From Luteibacter sp. SG786 (GTDB taxonomy: Bacteria > Pseudomonadota > Gammaproteobacteria > Xanthomonadales > Rhodanobacteraceae), in assembly GCF_011759605.1 (NCBI RefSeq), contig NZ_JAAOYX010000001.1, positions 1,054,001 to 1,118,000 of the forward strand: a stretch of DNA of 64,000 bases. Reading direction: 5' to 3'. A model generated the notes under the pieces. It made no database searches. It worked only from the letters and a program-made list of their open reading frames with translations, and was not told where the DNA came from. A program made the translations under genes and the position numbers. Below, piece by piece: positions 31,819-41,510 of the stretch (its first letter is position 1; every line of letters begins with the position of its first letter).

Positions 31819-33225
31819 ATGAAGAAAATCCCGTTGGCCGCGGCCTTCTGGACCATGTGCGGTACCGCAGCCGCCGAAGGCGCACCGCAGGCCGCCGTGG
31901 AACTGTTTGTCGACACGGCGACTCGGCAGATCTTCGCCGAGCCCGGTCCCGGCCGGCAGCGCCTCGGCAAGTTCGTGCCTGCGGTCGAGGGCGCGGCGGT
32001 ATCCGCCCCGGTCGCCGCGCGCGACACAGCCGTGACCGCGTCCGCCGCTGGAGCGGCCGTTCCCGCGGCACCGGTGCGGTCGTCGTCCGCGAAGGCCTGG
32101 TACGAGAAGATCGGCATCCGCGGCTATGTGCAGATGCGCTACAACCAGGAGTTGAGCGGCGATGCGAAGAGCCTGAAGTCTCCCGGCGACCGCTTCATCG
32201 GCCGCGAGCAGGGCTTCGGTATCCGTCGCGCCCGCGTGGTGATCAGCGGCGACGTGAGCGACAGGATGTCGATCTACATCCAGCCGGACCTTGCCAGCAC
32301 GCCCTCCGGCTCCAGCACCACCCATTTCGCACAGCTACGCGACGCCTATGCCGACCTGTGGCTCGACAAGGAGAAGACCTGGCGCATCCGTGCGGGGCAG
32401 TCGAAGATCCCCTATGGATGGGAGGATTTGCAGTCGAGCCAGAATCGCCTTGCCCTCGATCGCGCCGATGCGCTCAATTCGGGCGTTCGCGACGAACGCG
32501 ACCTTGGCGTCATCGCCTATTGGTCGCCGGCGGCGGCGAAGGAGCGTTTCGCCTATCTGCAGAAATCCGGCCTGAAGGGCTCGGGCGACTATGGCGTGGT
32601 GGGTTTCGGTGTCTACAACGGACAGGGTGCGAACCGGCCCGACCGCAACGACCAGCTGCACTCGGTCATCCATTTCTCGTATCCGTTCAAGTTTGCGAAC
32701 GGCCAGTTCCTGGAAGTGGGTGCCGACGCCTATGCCGGCCGCTACAAGGTGTCCACCGCCGCCGCGACGATCGACGGTGCCACCTTCACGCCGCGAGTCG
32801 ATGCGCCCGAGGCAGGTTCCACCGACCGCCGTGTCGCGGCGCACGTTGTCTATTATCCCCAGCCTTTCGGATTCCAGGCGGAGTGGACCGTGGGCAAAGG
32901 CCCGGAACTCGACATCGGGCGTCGCACGATACGCACGAAGTCGCTACGCGGCGGCTATGCACAGGTGATGTACAAGTTCGACGGCGGGTACGGCTCGCTC
33001 ATGCCCTACGCGAAATGGCAAACCTACCGCGGCGCATCCAAGTTCGACACCAATGCCCCGCGCATGGACGTCGACGAGGTGGAAGCCGGCGTGGAATGGC
33101 AACCGTCCAACGCCGTGGAGCTTGCCGTGGCGTGGGCGAACATGCGCCGCACGGACGTGAGCGCGGCGCCGTATCGCCGTGTCGACGGGCAACTGCTGCG
33201 GGTGCAGTTGCAGGTGAATTACTAG
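31819..33225 (+). CDS. OprO/OprP-family phosphate-selective-type porin
   Basis: The 468-residue outer-membrane protein has a signal peptide (MKKIPLAAAFWTMCGTAAAE), an N-terminal stretch of about 75 residues rich in Ala/Val, then a beta barrel. Typical OprP features are GIRRARVVISGDVSDRMSIYIQPDL, GQSKIPYGWEDLQSSQNR and DLGVIAYW. The C-terminal strand ends LLRVQLQVNY with an aromatic last residue, as for barrels. Anion selectivity is a family property; a phosphate role is not evident from neighbours. No clear Pho box was found upstream. Confidence 0.88.
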   Translation: MKKIPLAAAFWTMCGTAAAEGAPQAAVELFVDTATRQIFAEPGPGRQRLGKFVPAVEGAAVSAPVAARDTAVTASAAGAAVPAAPVRSSSAKAWYEKIGIRGYVQMRYNQELSGDAKSLKSPGDRFIGREQGFGIRRARVVISGDVSDRMSIYIQPDLASTPSGSSTTHFAQLRDAYADLWLDKEKTWRIRAGQSKIPYGWEDLQSSQNRLALDRADALNSGVRDERDLGVIAYWSPAAAKERFAYLQKSGLKGSGDYGVVGFGVYNGQGANRPDRNDQLHSVIHFSYPFKFANGQFLEVGADAYAGRYKVSTAAATIDGATFTPRVDAPEAGSTDRRVAAHVVYYPQPFGFQAEWTVGKGPELDIGRRTIRTKSLRGGYAQVMYKFDGGYGSLMPYAKWQTYRGASKFDTNAPRMDVDEVEAGVEWQPSNAVELAVAWANMRRTDVSAAPYRRVDGQLLRVQLQVNY

Positions 33226-33251
33226 CGAATGCTTCTGCACAAGCATGCAGG

Positions 33252-33344
33252 CTTTGTGTGGGAGCCGCTTCAGCGGCGATGGGTGCTCGCGGCAAGCTTG
33301 CCCGCTGCCGCGGGATCGCCGGCAAAGCCGGCTCCCACACAAAG
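33252..33344. repeat. REP pair (long type), stand-alone copy
   Basis: CTTTGTGTGGGAGCCGC...GGCTCCCACACAAAG with a GC-rich interior, the inverse of the copy at 9308. The same block forms the centre of elements A and B. It separates two convergent genes. Confidence 0.85.
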
Positions 33345-33350
33345 CAGTCG

Positions 33351-35096
33351 CTATTTCTTTTTCTTCGCCCCGTCGGCCAGCGACTTCTCGCGCACCGCCT
33401 TGAACTCGCTGCCGTCTTTCCATGCCGGCCACACGTCGCTGTCGGCGAGCTTCTCACCCAGGCCATAGAACGCCTTCACGTTCTGCATCACGCCGTCGAA
33501 GTTCCAGCGCATGTCGTAGACATCGGTCGGCTGGTGGTAGCGGTTCTTGCCGTATTCCTCTTCCGCGGCCATGCCGGCCGCCTTGCCACCGTCGACCATG
33601 TCGATGCCCCCACCCGCGGCAAGTGCGGGTACGCCCGCCTTGGCGAAGTTGAAGTGGTCGGACCGGAAGTAGTAACCCTTCTCCGGCGCCGAATCGCCGC
33701 TGACCACACGGCCATCGGCCTTGAGCACATCCGCAAGCATGTCTTCCAGATCGTTTTGCCCGTGGCCTTCCACCGTCATGTCGTGCGTTGCGCCGCCGAT
33801 CGCCAGGGCATCCATATTGATGTCGGCGACGGTCTTTGCGAGCGGGAAGGGCGGGTGCGCCACATAATATTTCGAGCCGAGCAGCCCCGATTCCTCCATC
33901 GTCACGGCGGCGAACACCACGGAGCGCTTCGGTTTCTCCTGGGCGAACTTCGCGGCGATCTCCAGCATGGCCGCGATGCCCGTGCCGTTGTCGATGGCGC
34001 CGTTGTAGATCTGGTGTCCCTTGAGCGCCGGATCGTGGCCCAGGTGGTCCCAGTGCGCGGTGTACACCACGGCTTCGTCGGGCTTCTCGCTGCCCTTGAC
34101 CATGCCGATCACGTTGTTGCTCAGCGAGTGCGTGATCGTGCTCTTCAGGTGGAGCGTTGCCTTGGCATCGAGGGGGACGGGCTTGAAGCCGCGCACGTCG
34201 GCCTGCTTTGCCAGTTCGTCGAAATTCTTCCCGGCCTTGGCGAACAGGCGTACGGCCGCGTCGTGGGTGAGCCATCCGGCCACCGGCAGGCGCGGCGCGG
34301 GATCTTCGCTTTCCGGCAGGTCGAGGCGGGGCGTGGTCCAGCCGCTGCGAACCACATTCCAGGCGTAGCCGGCCGGCTCGGTCTGGTGCACGATGAAGGC
34401 AGCCGCGGCGCCTTTGCGCGCGGCTTCTTCGAACTTGTATGTCCAGCGGCCGTAGTAGGTCATTTCGCGGCCCTTGAACAGGTTGGCGTCACTGCCGTTC
34501 CAGCCGGGGTCGTTGACGAGCATCACCAGCGTCTTTCCCTTGACGTCGAGGCCTTCGAAGTCGTTCCACTGGGATTCGGGCGCGTCGACGCCATAGCCCA
34601 CGAACACCACGTCGGAATCCTGCAGGTCCACCTCCGCCTTGGCCTGGAGCGTGCCGGCGACCATGTCGGTGCCGAACGCGAAACGCTCCGTGCCGGCACC
34701 TTCCGCGATGTCGAGGGTGAGGGAGTCCTGGCCGGTCAGGGCGGTGGACACGGCGGGAACCGTCTGGATCCATTCGCCCTTGTTGCCGGGCTCCAGTCCC
34801 GCGCGCTTGAACTGCTCAATGATGTAATTCGTGGTCAGCCGCTCGCCAAGGGTGCCTGGTTTCCGGCCATCGTATTCGTCCGATGAGAGAGTCCTCAGAT
34901 GCGCGGCGAAATCCGCAGCGGTGATGTCTGGGGTGAACTCGTGGTGCTCGTTGGCGACGGCGGGCAGGGGCGGAGGCGGGGCGGTAGAGGGACGGGCCGG
35001 CGCCGGGGCTGGCGCGGTCGCGGTCTTGTCTTCGTCGTGGGACTGACACGCGGCCAGGATAAGGACGGTCAGGCAGGCGAGAGCGAGGTGGCGCAT
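33351..35096 (-). CDS. M28-family zinc aminopeptidase, lipoprotein
   Basis: The 581-residue protein is a lipoprotein: signal MRHLALACLTVLILAAC with a LAAC lipobox, then a Pro/Ala-rich linker. A PA domain is inserted (about 150-310) and an M28 peptidase domain follows. Metal ligands appear in TAHWDHLGHD, GAIDNGTG and VTMEESGLLGS, later DMTVEGHGQND and YYFRSDHFNFAKAG. It likely trims peptides at the cell surface or in the periplasm. The C-terminus is Lys-rich (AKKKK). Confidence 0.93.
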   Translation of the reverse strand: MRHLALACLTVLILAACQSHDEDKTATAPAPAPARPSTAPPPPLPAVANEHHEFTPDITAADFAAHLRTLSSDEYDGRKPGTLGERLTTNYIIEQFKRAGLEPGNKGEWIQTVPAVSTALTGQDSLTLDIAEGAGTERFAFGTDMVAGTLQAKAEVDLQDSDVVFVGYGVDAPESQWNDFEGLDVKGKTLVMLVNDPGWNGSDANLFKGREMTYYGRWTYKFEEAARKGAAAAFIVHQTEPAGYAWNVVRSGWTTPRLDLPESEDPAPRLPVAGWLTHDAAVRLFAKAGKNFDELAKQADVRGFKPVPLDAKATLHLKSTITHSLSNNVIGMVKGSEKPDEAVVYTAHWDHLGHDPALKGHQIYNGAIDNGTGIAAMLEIAAKFAQEKPKRSVVFAAVTMEESGLLGSKYYVAHPPFPLAKTVADINMDALAIGGATHDMTVEGHGQNDLEDMLADVLKADGRVVSGDSAPEKGYYFRSDHFNFAKAGVPALAAGGGIDMVDGGKAAGMAAEEEYGKNRYHQPTDVYDMRWNFDGVMQNVKAFYGLGEKLADSDVWPAWKDGSEFKAVREKSLADGAKKKK

Positions 35097-35396
35097 TGGC
35101 GTGGGTTTCCCTTCGCGGCAGGTAACGCGAGGAGTGTATCGCCTGCCGCCCGGCCTTGGCGGCTGGAATCTGAAGCACGAAGTCGGCCAATGGCCGTGCC
35201 GGGAGCGCATTGCGAATGCGCTAAATCGGCAAATTCACAAAGTACTGGCATTTGATCCCATACACCGTTAGTTATAAGTGTCGCCGGAACGAGCGTATAG
35301 GCCGGCGAGGGGGTAGGCATCGAGCGCCATGCCGGGGGCCGTCCAATACGGACGGCGGCAGACGTTCGGGGGAAGTGAGCACTGGGAGGTAATCGC
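35097..35396. promoter_or_regulatory. Upstream region of the AraC-type gene
   Basis: Three hundred bases of non-coding sequence. Possible promoter: TTGATC (35252-35257), 15-base spacer, TATAAG (35273-35278). The spacer is short, so confidence is low. No repeat was seen. Confidence 0.35.
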
Positions 35397-36377
35397 ATGA
35401 GCCGCCTTGCCGATACACAGGGAATGGAAGACTACGATCTCGTGAAGCTGGGCGCGGTGCTCGGCGTGTGCGAGGTCGACCTGCTGACGTTGAGCCCTGC
35501 GCGACCGCGCGCGGCGATCGCCACCCGGATGCACGACGGAATAACCTATCTGTCCGCACACATCGATTTCGACGTTCGGGGCGCTCTTACGGTTCCCGAG
35601 GACGCGTGCATGCTCGTTTACCTGCACGAGACCGGCGAACGCAGCTGGTGCCAGGGCATCGGGGTGGAGTCGGACATGGCCGTAACGCTGTTGCGCGGCA
35701 CGCCCAGCGACTTCATGTTCGAGCGCGGCACCCGTTTCACTCTCGTGGTGGCGCCGTATGCGCGTTTCCGCTCGCGCTTCCTGGCATCCGACCATGCCGA
35801 CGTGGACATGGCCGCGCAGCGCCTGCGCCTATTTGCCGTGCGCTCCGAGCATCTGAAGCGCGCCTATCGCCAGATCGCCGCGAGCACGCACGATGCCGAC
35901 GATCACAGCATGGGCCCGATCGAGGACCTGCTGGATGAGCACATCCGCGTTGCACTCGCGTCGTCTCCCGAGGAGCGCCCGGTGGCTTCGCGCGGCCGGC
36001 GCGCCCATTACCAGGTGGTGCGGCGAGCCGAGCGTTTCATGCGCGCCAACCTTCGCCGCGATATCTACTCGCAGGAACTCTGCCAGGCCGCGGGTGCCAG
36101 CGAGCGTGGCCTTCGCTATGCGTTCGACGACCTCCTCGGCATTCCGCCCAACCGTTACCTCGCCATGCTGCGCCTTTGCACGGCGCATCGCAGTCTGGTC
36201 ACGGCCGAGGCGGGCAGGCGCTCCGTCAAATCCGTCGCGCTCAGCTGCGGCATGTGGGACCTGTCGCGTTTCGCCGAGAAATATCGCAGCGTATTCGGCG
36301 AGCAGCCTCGGGAAACGTTGACCAGGCACGCGCCGTCGGAGGACCTGACGCCGGCCGACGAGTACTACGACTGGTGA
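35397..36377 (+). CDS. AraC-family transcriptional regulator
   Basis: The 326-residue regulator has an N-terminal beta-rich domain (1-190) of unknown ligand and a C-terminal double HTH AraC domain (about 220-315): YSQELCQAAGASERGLRYAFDDLLGIPPNRYL, then SVKSVALSCGMWDLSRFAEKYRSVFGEQPRETL. The N-terminal region resembles EutR/FeaR-like regulators, not sugar cupins. It is 70 bases before the LdcA homologue and may control that gene and the channel gene. Confidence 0.88.
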   Translation: MSRLADTQGMEDYDLVKLGAVLGVCEVDLLTLSPARPRAAIATRMHDGITYLSAHIDFDVRGALTVPEDACMLVYLHETGERSWCQGIGVESDMAVTLLRGTPSDFMFERGTRFTLVVAPYARFRSRFLASDHADVDMAAQRLRLFAVRSEHLKRAYRQIAASTHDADDHSMGPIEDLLDEHIRVALASSPEERPVASRGRRAHYQVVRRAERFMRANLRRDIYSQELCQAAGASERGLRYAFDDLLGIPPNRYLAMLRLCTAHRSLVTAEAGRRSVKSVALSCGMWDLSRFAEKYRSVFGEQPRETLTRHAPSEDLTPADEYYDW

Positions 36378-36447
36378 CGGTGCCCATTCACAGTTGCCTT
36401 GGCTCGCCGGGAGAGGTATTGGTAGGGATCGCCACGCCTTGCCCGAC

Positions 36448-37395
36448 ATGCCGAAACGACTCGATATAAGACTCATCGCACCTTCCGGTTACGCCGCGGA
36501 CCGCGCCGCATGCCATCGGGGCATCGAGCGGCTCCAGGCTGCCGGGCATCGCGTGCAGGGTGAGGCCGTCGTCGAGCGCACCTTCCTGCGCTTCGCGGGC
36601 AGTGATGCCGAACGAGCGGCCGACATCAACCAGCTGGCCGACGTCACCGTGCCGTTGCCGGACATGGTCATGGCCACCTGCGGGGGTTATGGCGCCATCG
36701 CCTTGCTCGACCTGCTCGATTACGACGGGCTTGCCACGCGTTTCCGCGACCAGCCCTGCGTGTTCGTGGGGCACGGCGATTTCACGGCCATCCAGTGCGC
36801 GCTCTACGCGCGCAGCGGCATCGGTTCGCTGCACGGCCCCATGCTCCTGCAGGATTTCGGTGCCACCTACCTGCGCGAAAGCACATGGCGCCACTTCTGG
36901 CAGACCGCCACGTCGCCGCGTACCGAAGTGAGCTGGCTGTGTGCCGAAGACCAGCCCGACATGTACATCCAGGGCACGATCTGGGGCGGCAATCTTTCCA
37001 CGGTGTGCAGTCTCATCGGCACGCCCTACCTGCCGGAGTTCGACGGCGGCATCCTCTACGTGGAGGAAACCGGCGAGCAGGCGTGGCGCGTCGAGCGCAT
37101 GCTCTACGAGCTGAAGCTTGCCGGTGTGCTCGATCGCCAGCGCGCGATCCTGATCGGCGGGCTCTCGGGCCAGCGCGTCAGCGAATACGACAACGGCTAC
37201 GACACCGACCACGCGTTGCAGCGCTTCGGCGACGCATGCGGTCTTCCGATACTGCGTGGTCTGGCCTTCGGGCACGGGCCCGACAAATGGACGTTGCCTT
37301 TCGGCGCACAGGCTACCGTGGATGTGCTCGACGGAACGGCACACCTTGCTGCCTCGGGATACCGGCACGCCGGCGACGTGTCCTCCGTGAACTGA
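36448..37395 (+). CDS. ldcA: LD-carboxypeptidase (S66) homologue, catalytic Ser replaced
   Basis: The 315-residue protein aligns end to end with E. coli LdcA, which removes the terminal D-Ala from murein tetrapeptides in recycling. Shared landmarks: LIAPSGY, MATCGGYGA, GPMLLQDFGA, EGTLWGGNL-like QGTIWGGNL, VEETGEQAWRVERML and LAFGHGPDKWTLPFGA. The glutamate and histidine of the triad are there, but the nucleophile site reads GHGDFTAIQ: Gly110 stands where E. coli has Ser (GHSDFTAIQ). The codon is GGC, so no sequencing frameshift explains it. The enzyme may be inactive or altered. Confidence 0.85.
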   Translation: MPKRLDIRLIAPSGYAADRAACHRGIERLQAAGHRVQGEAVVERTFLRFAGSDAERAADINQLADVTVPLPDMVMATCGGYGAIALLDLLDYDGLATRFRDQPCVFVGHGDFTAIQCALYARSGIGSLHGPMLLQDFGATYLRESTWRHFWQTATSPRTEVSWLCAEDQPDMYIQGTIWGGNLSTVCSLIGTPYLPEFDGGILYVEETGEQAWRVERMLYELKLAGVLDRQRAILIGGLSGQRVSEYDNGYDTDHALQRFGDACGLPILRGLAFGHGPDKWTLPFGAQATVDVLDGTAHLAASGYRHAGDVSSVN

Positions 37396-37475
37396 CGGCC
37401 TGTTCATCTGCCAGCCAGCTACCAGACGTAGATCCCGGTAGCCTTTCGCCGCATTCTTCTTCCTGCGGCCCCTCC

Positions 37476-38909
37476 ATGATCGATCCTCTGCACGCACCGC
37501 ACGACCGTGCGGCGATTCCGCTTGCGCCTTCGCTCGATCAGGCGCTTGCCGACGCACATATGGAGCCGCGCTTGCCGTTGCTCAGCAAGCGCGTGCTGCG
37601 CATCGGCCTGCTGGCCATCGGGCTGGGCGTTGTCGTCGGATGCGTGGCGCGCCTGCTCACGATGCTGATCGGGCTGGTGACCAACCTGACCTTCCACCAG
37701 GCGTGGAGCACGGCGCTGACCTCGCCAGCGGGCCATCGGCTTGGTGCCTGGGTCATCGTCGTGCCGGCCATCGGCGGCATCGCGGTGGGCATGATGGCGC
37801 GCTGGGGGTCGCGTGCCATACGCGGCCACGGCATTCCGGAGGCCATGGAGCAGGTGCTCACTAACGAGAGTCGCATCCCCGTGCGTATGACCTGGCTGAA
37901 ACCGCTCTCTTCGGCGATCGCGATCGGCACCGGCGGCCCCTTTGGTGCCGAAGGCCCGATCATCGCGACCGGCGGCGCCCTCGGTTCTTTCCTGGGCCAG
38001 CGGCTGCCGGTGAGCGAGCATGAGCGCAAGACGCTGCTGGCCGCGGGCGCTGCGGCGGGCATGGCCGCCATTTTCAGCGCTCCGGTCTCGGCCGTATTGC
38101 TCAGCATCGAGTTGCTGCTTTTCGAACGGCGTGCCCGCTCGCTCCTCCCCGTGGCGCTGGCTGCGGCCACCGGGACCGGGGTGCGTTTCGTCCTCGAAGG
38201 CCCCGGGCCGGTGTTTCCCATGCCTGCGTTGTCCGCGGTGGCGCCGCAGGCCCTTGTCGTCTATGCCGTGCTCGGCCTTCTGATGGGCGTGGCGGGTGTA
38301 CTCATCACGCGGCTCACTTACGGCATCGAAGACGCTTTCGAAAAGCTGCCCATCCACTGGATGTGGTGGCCGGCTCTCGGTGGCCTCGTGGTGGGCGCGG
38401 TGGGATATGTCATGCCGGCCACGCTCGGCGTGGGCTACGACAACATCACGAATGTCATTTCCGGTCGGTTGGGGCTGACCGCGATGGTCCTGCTCGCGTT
38501 GGCGAAGCTCGTCTCATGGTCCGTTGCCTTGGGTAGCGGTACCTCCGGCGGTACGCTCGCACCGTTGTTCACCGTCGGCGGTGCGCTGGGCGGCGCTTGC
38601 GGCATCGTGCTCGCCATGTGGCCGCCGCTGCATGTCGATCCGCACATGGCCGCGTTGATCGGTATGGCGGCGTTATTCGCCGGCGCTTCGCGCGCGCTCA
38701 TGACGTCCGCGGTATTCGTGTTCGAAACGACGATGCAACCGCATGCGCTGCTGCCCCTGCTGGCAGCCTGCACCACGGCCTATATCGTGTCCGGCCTGAT
38801 GATGCGGCACACGATCATGACCGAGAAGATTGCTCGCCGCGGCGTGCATGTGCCCACGGATTTCGTGGCCGACCGCGATCTGCATCGCCCCGGTGCGCCC
38901 GGGGCGTAA
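37476..38909 (+). CDS. CLC-family chloride channel/transporter
   Basis: The 477-residue membrane protein has the CLC fold with about 10-11 hydrophobic segments. Key motifs: GHGIPEAME, the gating-glutamate motif GPFGAEGP with Glu159, and GGTLAPLFTVGGALG. At the position of the inner proton glutamate (E203 in E. coli ClcA) the motif reads SIELLLFE: Glu212 followed by Leu213. That suggests a chloride channel rather than a proton-coupled antiporter. The ATG at 37476 starts MIDPLHAPHDR. It follows the LdcA homologue by 80 bases. Confidence 0.9.
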   Translation: MIDPLHAPHDRAAIPLAPSLDQALADAHMEPRLPLLSKRVLRIGLLAIGLGVVVGCVARLLTMLIGLVTNLTFHQAWSTALTSPAGHRLGAWVIVVPAIGGIAVGMMARWGSRAIRGHGIPEAMEQVLTNESRIPVRMTWLKPLSSAIAIGTGGPFGAEGPIIATGGALGSFLGQRLPVSEHERKTLLAAGAAAGMAAIFSAPVSAVLLSIELLLFERRARSLLPVALAAATGTGVRFVLEGPGPVFPMPALSAVAPQALVVYAVLGLLMGVAGVLITRLTYGIEDAFEKLPIHWMWWPALGGLVVGAVGYVMPATLGVGYDNITNVISGRLGLTAMVLLALAKLVSWSVALGSGTSGGTLAPLFTVGGALGGACGIVLAMWPPLHVDPHMAALIGMAALFAGASRALMTSAVFVFETTMQPHALLPLLAACTTAYIVSGLMMRHTIMTEKIARRGVHVPTDFVADRDLHRPGAPGA

Positions 38910-38920
38910 TCCGGATCGCG

Positions 38921-39262
38921 TCAGGTGAGGGCGGTGACCTGGGTGGCGCCGATCACCCCGATGAAGACGATCGAAAGCATCCAGAAGCGGGCCGGGTCGC
39001 GCCATACGCAGATGCCCAGGCACACGATACCGAGCACGCACGACACGATGCCGGCGGCGGTGAGGCCGAGAGCGACGAGCGATGGATCGTTGCCGCCCGA
39101 GGCGATCAGCATGGGGCGGAAGATCGCGTACCAGGCAAGCACGAGGCAGGCACCGCCCACGATACCGAGCAGCCAGTTGGCGGGATGGTGCTTCGGCAGC
39201 ATGTTGATGCCGAGGAAGATGGAAAGTACGACGACAGCGAAAACGACGAGCAACAACGCCAT
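38921..39262 (-). CDS. Small membrane protein of unknown function
   Basis: The 113-residue protein has four likely transmembrane helices (MALLLVVFAVVVLSIFLGI, NWLLGIVGGACLVLAWYAIF, LVALGLTAAGIVSCVLGIV, FWMLSIVFIGVIGATQV). No domain known to me. It is convergent with the channel gene (gap 11 bases) and divergent from the histidine kinase gene. Confidence 0.6.
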   Translation of the reverse strand: MALLLVVFAVVVLSIFLGINMLPKHHPANWLLGIVGGACLVLAWYAIFRPMLIASGGNDPSLVALGLTAAGIVSCVLGIVCLGICVWRDPARFWMLSIVFIGVIGATQVTALT

Positions 39263-39483
39263 GCATTGACCCCTTTGTCGTGGCCTGCGGTCCCCACCGC
39301 GAAAGCCGTTTCCCGAGAATGACCCATCGGGCACCCCAGGTCATGCTGCGGCGCGCAAGCGGCGCGGTCCCCGCCGCAAGTTGGCATGTTTCGTCGCCGC
39401 ATAAGGCGTTTCGTCGGAATCGCCACCTGCCGCGCGGACACGCGTCGTATGCTCCACGGCGTTTCCAGGGTGGAGTAGGCAAG

Positions 39484-40728
39484 ATGGCAAGCCTGAAGTT
39501 CCTCGCACGCATCGTGGTCGCATGGGTAGCTGCGCTCTGCGTGCTGATGGTGGTGTGGTCGGCGCTCGGTTGGAACCGCGGCGACCTGCCATGGATATTC
39601 ACCCTGGCGTGGTTCGTGGGCGTACTCGTCGCACTCGCGCGGGGCGTTACGCACCTCTACCGGGTGCGGGTCATCGCCGGCCGCATCGACGCGGAAACCG
39701 TCTCCAATCGTCAGCGGCGCCGTGTCGAGGTGGCGTACCCCGCCGACGAGGCCTTTGCCATTGCCGAAGAGGTCATCCGCGAGCTGCCCAATGTGCAGCA
39801 GGTGAGCGGTGCGCGCGGCGGGTTGCAGCTGCGTGCCGTGATCCGTGCCCCGGCCGCCGAGCAGAATCGCCGGCGTGCCCGGGCCCAATGGCAGGCTGCG
39901 ATCGACCGGGCGACGAACGTCTCCGCGACGATCACGCCCGGCGATGGATCGAGCAGTGTCATGTTCGTATGCGAACCCGACAGCGGCGCATGGACCGACT
40001 GGTTCAACCCCGACGGCGGCACCTCGCTGGAACTTGCGGAAACGCTGGTGCGGGCCATGACCCAGCGCCTTTCCGAACGGCGCAACCGCGAGCGCGCCGA
40101 CGCGCGCCAGACGAAGATGGAAAAGGAACTCACAGCGGCGCAACTGGGCCTGCTGCAAGCGCAGGTGGAACCCCATTTCCTCTACAACACGCTGGCCAGC
40201 GCGCAGGAGCTGGTGCGCACGGATCCGGCCCGCGCGGATCGCATGCTCGGGCACCTCATCGATTACCTGCGGCGTTCGCTGCCGCGAACCGATGGCTCTC
40301 TCTCCACGCTGGGCGAGGAACTGGAGCGCTCCACCGCGTGGCTCGAGATCATGAAGCTGCGCATGGGCGAGAGGCTTGCCGTGCACACCGACGTGCCCGA
40401 GAACACGCTGAAGGTGCCGATGCCGTCGATGATGCTGCAGACGCTGGTCGAAAATGCGATCAAGCACGGCCTCGAACCGAAGCCGGGTGGCGGCGGCATC
40501 TGGATCCGCGCCGGCGTGGATGGCTCCGGCCTTTCCCTCACGGTGGCCGACGACGGCCTGGGTTTCCGCAGCGACGGTGCGGGCACCGGTATCGGTCTGA
40601 AGAACCTGCGCGAGCGGCTGCGCCTCATGTACGGCAGCACGGCCACGTTCTCCATCGGCAACAACTTCCCCCATGGCGTCGCAGCGACGATCACGTTGCC
40701 GGCGACGGGAGCGGCCGATCATGCGTAA
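39484..40728 (+). CDS. Sensor histidine kinase, LytS/YpdA type
   Basis: The 414-residue membrane kinase has two N-terminal helices (VAWVAALCVLMVVW, FTLAWFVGVLVALAR) and a poorly conserved central domain. The His_kinase domain begins with VEPHFLYNTLASAQEL (phosphoacceptor His) and continues with the N box LVENAIKHGLEP and glycine box GTGIGLKNLRERL. It overlaps the LytTR regulator gene by eight bases, forming a pair. The signal is unknown. Confidence 0.9.
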   Translation: MASLKFLARIVVAWVAALCVLMVVWSALGWNRGDLPWIFTLAWFVGVLVALARGVTHLYRVRVIAGRIDAETVSNRQRRRVEVAYPADEAFAIAEEVIRELPNVQQVSGARGGLQLRAVIRAPAAEQNRRRARAQWQAAIDRATNVSATITPGDGSSSVMFVCEPDSGAWTDWFNPDGGTSLELAETLVRAMTQRLSERRNRERADARQTKMEKELTAAQLGLLQAQVEPHFLYNTLASAQELVRTDPARADRMLGHLIDYLRRSLPRTDGSLSTLGEELERSTAWLEIMKLRMGERLAVHTDVPENTLKVPMPSMMLQTLVENAIKHGLEPKPGGGGIWIRAGVDGSGLSLTVADDGLGFRSDGAGTGIGLKNLRERLRLMYGSTATFSIGNNFPHGVAATITLPATGAADHA

Positions 40729-41497
40729 CACGCCTTGCTGCATCGTGGCCGAAGACGAGAAGCTTCTCGCCGCGGCCTTGCAACGCGAGCTTTCCAGCGC
40801 CTGGCCGGAACTGGAGGTCGTGGAAGTCGCCGAAGACGGCGGCGCGGCGCTCGACGCCATCGCCACGCACCGCCCGGACGTGGCTTTCCTCGACATTCGC
40901 ATGCCGGGCTTGACCGGCCTGGAAGTGGCTGCCGCGGCGGCCGACGCGAGCCCGCACACGCTGGTGGTTTTCATCACCGCGTACGACCAGTACGCGATCG
41001 ACGCATTTGAGCGTGGTGCCGTCGACTACCTGCTCAAGCCGGTGACGCCGGACCGGCTGGCCCAAACGGTGGTGCGGCTGCGCGGCCGTCTTGCCGACGC
41101 GGCACGCCACGTGCATCGCACCGCGCAGGTCGCGCGGGACCTTGGCGAGCGGCTGGAAGGCTCGGCGGATGAACCGCTGACGTGGATCACGGCAAGCACG
41201 GGAAGAGCGACACGGCTGATCCTCGTAGAAGACGTGATCTATTTCCGCGCGGACAACAAATACACCCTGGTGGCGACGGCGGAGGGCGATGCGCTGCTCA
41301 CACGACCCATCCGGGAACTGCTGCGTCAACTCGATCCGAAGTCGTTTCGCCAGATCCACCGCTCGACCATCGTGAACCTGCGGCAGGTGGCCTCGGTGGA
41401 GCGTGACGACACTGGCAAGGGCTGCCTGCGCCTGCGCGGCCGCCCAGAGACCCTGGCCGTGAGCCAGCCATTCATGACCCTCTTCCGGGCCATGTGA
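40721..41497 (+). CDS. LytTR-type response regulator
   Basis: The 258-residue protein has a receiver domain (phosphoacceptor Asp58 in VAFLDIRMPG, Lys in LLKPVTP) and a C-terminal LytTR DNA-binding domain (about 160-258: YFRADNKYTLVATAEGDALLTRPIREL, SFRQIHRSTIVNL). It probably binds direct repeats upstream of its targets. A small lipoprotein gene starts 13 bases later. Confidence 0.92.
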   Translation: MRNTPCCIVAEDEKLLAAALQRELSSAWPELEVVEVAEDGGAALDAIATHRPDVAFLDIRMPGLTGLEVAAAAADASPHTLVVFITAYDQYAIDAFERGAVDYLLKPVTPDRLAQTVVRLRGRLADAARHVHRTAQVARDLGERLEGSADEPLTWITASTGRATRLILVEDVIYFRADNKYTLVATAEGDALLTRPIRELLRQLDPKSFRQIHRSTIVNLRQVASVERDDTGKGCLRLRGRPETLAVSQPFMTLFRAM

Positions 41498-41510
41498 GGG
41501 AGGACACGAC

